Assembly: GCA_902567785.1 (NCBI GenBank)
Contig: CACFOR010000007.1
Location: 1-34,857 of the forward strand
Source of the DNA: an uncultured Pelagibacteraceae bacterium
GTDB taxonomy: Bacteria > Pseudomonadota > Alphaproteobacteria > Pelagibacterales > Pelagibacteraceae
Length of the DNA: 34,857 bases
Reading direction: 5' to 3'
The notes under the pieces were generated by a model. That model saw only the letters and a list, made by a program, of their open reading frames with translations, ran no database searches and was not told the DNA's origin. This document shows positions 32,899 through 34,857 of the stretch, piece by piece. Numbering within the stretch: the stretch's first letter is position 1; each line of letters starts with the position of its first letter. A program made the position numbers and the translations under genes.

Positions 32899-33687
32899 TT
32901 AATTTTTTTCATCAAAATACAATTTTACGTCTTCAGCTCTTTTTGCATTTGGAGAATCTAAACCAGAAATTGGATAATTTTTATTATTAACTTCACTAAA
33001 ATTTTTAAGAAGTTTTGTATGACAAAATGTCATTTCCAAAGTAAGAGGGTATCTTTCGTTATCTATAGCAAGATTATTTCCATGTATATGTATTAATTTA
33101 TAATTTGTACAACTTTTTATAAATTCTTTAACATCGTTTAACTTATTTTTTAAGTCATGAAATTCAATAGCAAAACCATTTATATGGTCAGGATATTTTT
33201 TCAATTCATTCAATATTTCGTATTCTGATCCCTCTATATCTATTTTACAAAAAATATTTTTTTTTTCTATATGTTTTTTTATAATCGCATCAAATGAAAT
33301 ACTTTTATGATTATTAATTCCTACCCTCTTTAAATGAAAATTAACATTTTTTTTTTTAAAAAAAATTAAAAAATCTAAATATTTAAACATATCAACTAAT
33401 CTTTTTGGCTTAAAAATTTTTAGAGATATAAATTTAATAAAGTCTTTTTTAAATCGATTTAACCAAAATTCACTATTTATTGAATCGTCATACGCCTCGA
33501 TTGAACAATTAGTTAATTTATATAGATGCTTCTCAAATTCCCAATTATCTGAAATACCCAAGCTGATCAGTAAATCCAAATCTTTAAGCAAATTTTTTGA
33601 CAATATATATCCACCATCATTTAAAGAGCCTATTCTAATCAAATTAGCATTGTCTAAATAAATTGGTTTAAAAATTTTGGGCAACAT
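32899..33687 (-). CDS. FkbM family methyltransferase
   Basis: A 262-residue protein whose central IFCKIDIEGSEYEILNELKKY is the FkbM methyltransferase signature (DIEGSE), followed by INGFAIEFHDLKN. The N-terminal DGGYILSKNLLKDLDLLISLGISDNWEFEKHL is the SAM-binding region. Such enzymes O-methylate sugars in surface glycans. The coding strand has runs of A10 and A11 (plus-strand T10 at 33257-33266 and T11 at 33347-33357). The upstream neighbour on the same strand, 29 bp away, is a second FkbM-type gene, so they probably share a transcript. Confidence 0.8.
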   Translation of the reverse strand: MLPKIFKPIYLDNANLIRIGSLNDGGYILSKNLLKDLDLLISLGISDNWEFEKHLYKLTNCSIEAYDDSINSEFWLNRFKKDFIKFISLKIFKPKRLVDMFKYLDFLIFFKKKNVNFHLKRVGINNHKSISFDAIIKKHIEKKNIFCKIDIEGSEYEILNELKKYPDHINGFAIEFHDLKNKLNDVKEFIKSCTNYKLIHIHGNNLAIDNERYPLTLEMTFCHTKLLKNFSEVNNKNYPISGLDSPNAKRAEDVKLYFDEKN

Positions 33688-33716
33688 AATTAAATATAGT
33701 TTTTTCTAGCAATCAT

Positions 33717-34592
33717 TTACAGATTTTCAAACTTAAAATTTTTCATTTCTTTTTTTATTATTTCAGACTGTTCTTCAGTTAAAAATCTATTTGCAAATTT
33801 CCAACTTTTAATTGGTGACAAAATTTCAAATTTATTTGAAAATTCTTTTTTAACATAAAAAGCATTTGTTCCAGAGCTATCTACCGCAATAAGGTCAAAA
33901 CCTTTTGAGTTTAAAAGCTCTGTTAAACTAAGGAGCGATGCACCGAAAAAACCATTATTATTAAATTTATGATGAGGGTTGTAGGGTATTGTTTTTTTCT
34001 CATCTTTATCTAGCCACTTATTATATTCACAACAAATAACATTAATTTTTTTAAGATCTAAATCTTTTAAGACCCAGTAGTCATTACCATCTATATCTAA
34101 TGAGAAGAAATCAATAATTTTTCCGTCTGTATTTGAATAAACTATATCATTTACATTTTCTTTATTAACACCTTTTGCTAAAATTTTTGCGTTTGTATTT
34201 GGAAAATAATGTTTTAGTAAACTTTTTAAAGCGAAACATTCGTCCTGATTAAAATCTATTAATTTGCCATTCCAATTATTCTTTATTAAATTAAGACTAT
34301 TAAATTCATATAAATCAAATCCGATTTCTACAAAAAATTTATTATTAGGAATTTTTTTAAATATATGCTCAATTATTCCATCTTCATTGTTCTGTGAAGT
34401 AATTTTATACTCAAATTCATTAATTTTATCTAAATTACTAGAAAATTTAGCATATGATTTTTCTTTATTTATTTCTTTTTTAAATTTTCTAAACGTTCTT
34501 AAAAAAAGAACTTTTGAATAAATATTTTCTGATAAATACTTTTTGGTAAAATTTAATATAAATCTAGTGAATATTTTTTTTGATCTTTTCAT
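33717..34592 (-). CDS. FkbM-like methyltransferase
   Basis: A 291-residue protein: a basic N-terminal ~60 residues, then ITSQNNEDGIIEHIFKKIPNNKFFVEIGFDLYEFNSLNLI (SAM-binding strand VEIG), FSLDIDGNDYWVLKDLDL corresponding to the FkbM D-I-E/D-G-N motif, and FGASLLSLTELLNSKGFDLIAVDSSGTNAFYVKK near the end. SQNNEDGIIEHIF is common in O-antigen-linked FkbM-type proteins. Substrate unknown. It precedes the FkbM gene at 32899-33687 by 29 bp and appears to lead that pair. Confidence 0.7.
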   Translation of the reverse strand: MKRSKKIFTRFILNFTKKYLSENIYSKVLFLRTFRKFKKEINKEKSYAKFSSNLDKINEFEYKITSQNNEDGIIEHIFKKIPNNKFFVEIGFDLYEFNSLNLIKNNWNGKLIDFNQDECFALKSLLKHYFPNTNAKILAKGVNKENVNDIVYSNTDGKIIDFFSLDIDGNDYWVLKDLDLKKINVICCEYNKWLDKDEKKTIPYNPHHKFNNNGFFGASLLSLTELLNSKGFDLIAVDSSGTNAFYVKKEFSNKFEILSPIKSWKFANRFLTEEQSEIIKKEMKNFKFENL

Positions 34593-34645
34593 TTGTAAAA
34601 TAATAATACCTTAATTATTCTTTATGAAGAAGCTTTATTATAATT

Positions 34646-34857
34646 TTAAAATAAACGAATACCCATTCTGATCGCAACAAAAAGGACTAGACAAGAAGTT
34701 AATAAAGCTAAAATTCTTGCAGGAAAAATTTTTAAATTTAAAAAATTTCCAAGTTGTCCACCAACTAAAACTACTGCAAATAAATACCAATAATTTAAAA
34801 CTTCTAACAAAACATAATTTTTGTTTAACTGTCCAAAAATACCAAAAATTGAATTAA
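34646..34857 (-). CDS. TauE/SafE-like permease, C-terminal part
   Basis: The minus strand is open from the window edge to a TAA at 34648-34646 and encodes 70 residues ending FAVVLVGGQLGNFLNLKIFPARILALLTSCLVLFVAIRMGIRLF. The GG-x-LG followed by a short polar link (LKIFPARI) and a last hydrophobic helix ending in GIRLF is the usual C-terminus of TauE/SafE (DUF81) permeases. The start lies beyond the right edge, so the gene is partial. The family is assigned from this tail only. Confidence 0.65.
   Translation of the reverse strand, partial: NSIFGIFGQLNKNYVLLEVLNYWYLFAVVLVGGQLGNFLNLKIFPARILALLTSCLVLFVAIRMGIRLF

Overview
The window looks like a chromosome segment from a streamlined, very AT-rich marine alphaproteobacterium of the SAR11 / Pelagibacterales type. 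This rests on base composition, on almost absent intergenic space (many ATGA or 1-12 nt overlaps, convergent genes sharing their last bases), on alphaproteobacterial-looking RpoZ, DusA and phosphomannomutase, and on a fused AdoMet decarboxylase-spermidine synthase of a kind described from Candidatus Pelagibacter. The placement is inferred from the reading alone; no database search was run.

Left part (1-13.4 kb), mostly core metabolism: the tail of a 2-methylcitrate-type citrate synthase; a GYD-domain protein; nrdA-nrdB (class I ribonucleotide reductase) behind a tandem pair of NrdR-like boxes; a phosphomannomutase/phosphoglucomutase; a TauE/SafE permease, dusA, rpoZ and an MFS transporter on the minus strand; then a plus-strand run of hydroxyisobutyrate-dehydrogenase-like enzyme, PNPOx-like flavoprotein, thioredoxin-fold protein and GT4 glycosyltransferase. 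A GT9 glycosyltransferase and a DUF6165 protein follow, divergently arranged.

Middle part (13.3-21.9 kb), amino-acid uptake, polyamine synthesis and methylthioadenosine (MTA) salvage: a HisJ/LAO-like binding protein with two permeases but no ATPase, and a strong hairpin between the binding-protein and first permease genes; the SpeD-SpeE fusion, which makes MTA as by-product; a class II aldolase/short-chain dehydrogenase fusion; an SMR-like membrane protein with no acidic residue; mtnA; mtnP; and apt. Together these suggest one locus that makes spermidine, cleaves MTA, recovers adenine and possibly splits methylthioribulose-1-phosphate with the aldolase fusion (a DHAP-shunt-like route). This is the most interesting hypothesis in the window.

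Right part (21.9-34.6 kb), a surface-polysaccharide island of even lower apparent GC: a rhamnosyltransferase-like GT2 diverging from rmlBADC-like dTDP-sugar genes; a minus-strand set of GT39-like, GT61 and DUF4422 proteins; a tRNA-CAU gene in the middle; a cupin; a second DUF6165 paralog with a TIGR04325-type methyltransferase and a second GT9-like protein; and two FkbM-type methyltransferases. The window ends inside a second TauE/SafE-like permease gene. No stretch over 300 bases lacks a gene. I saw no rRNA, CRISPR array, insertion sequence or phage gene.
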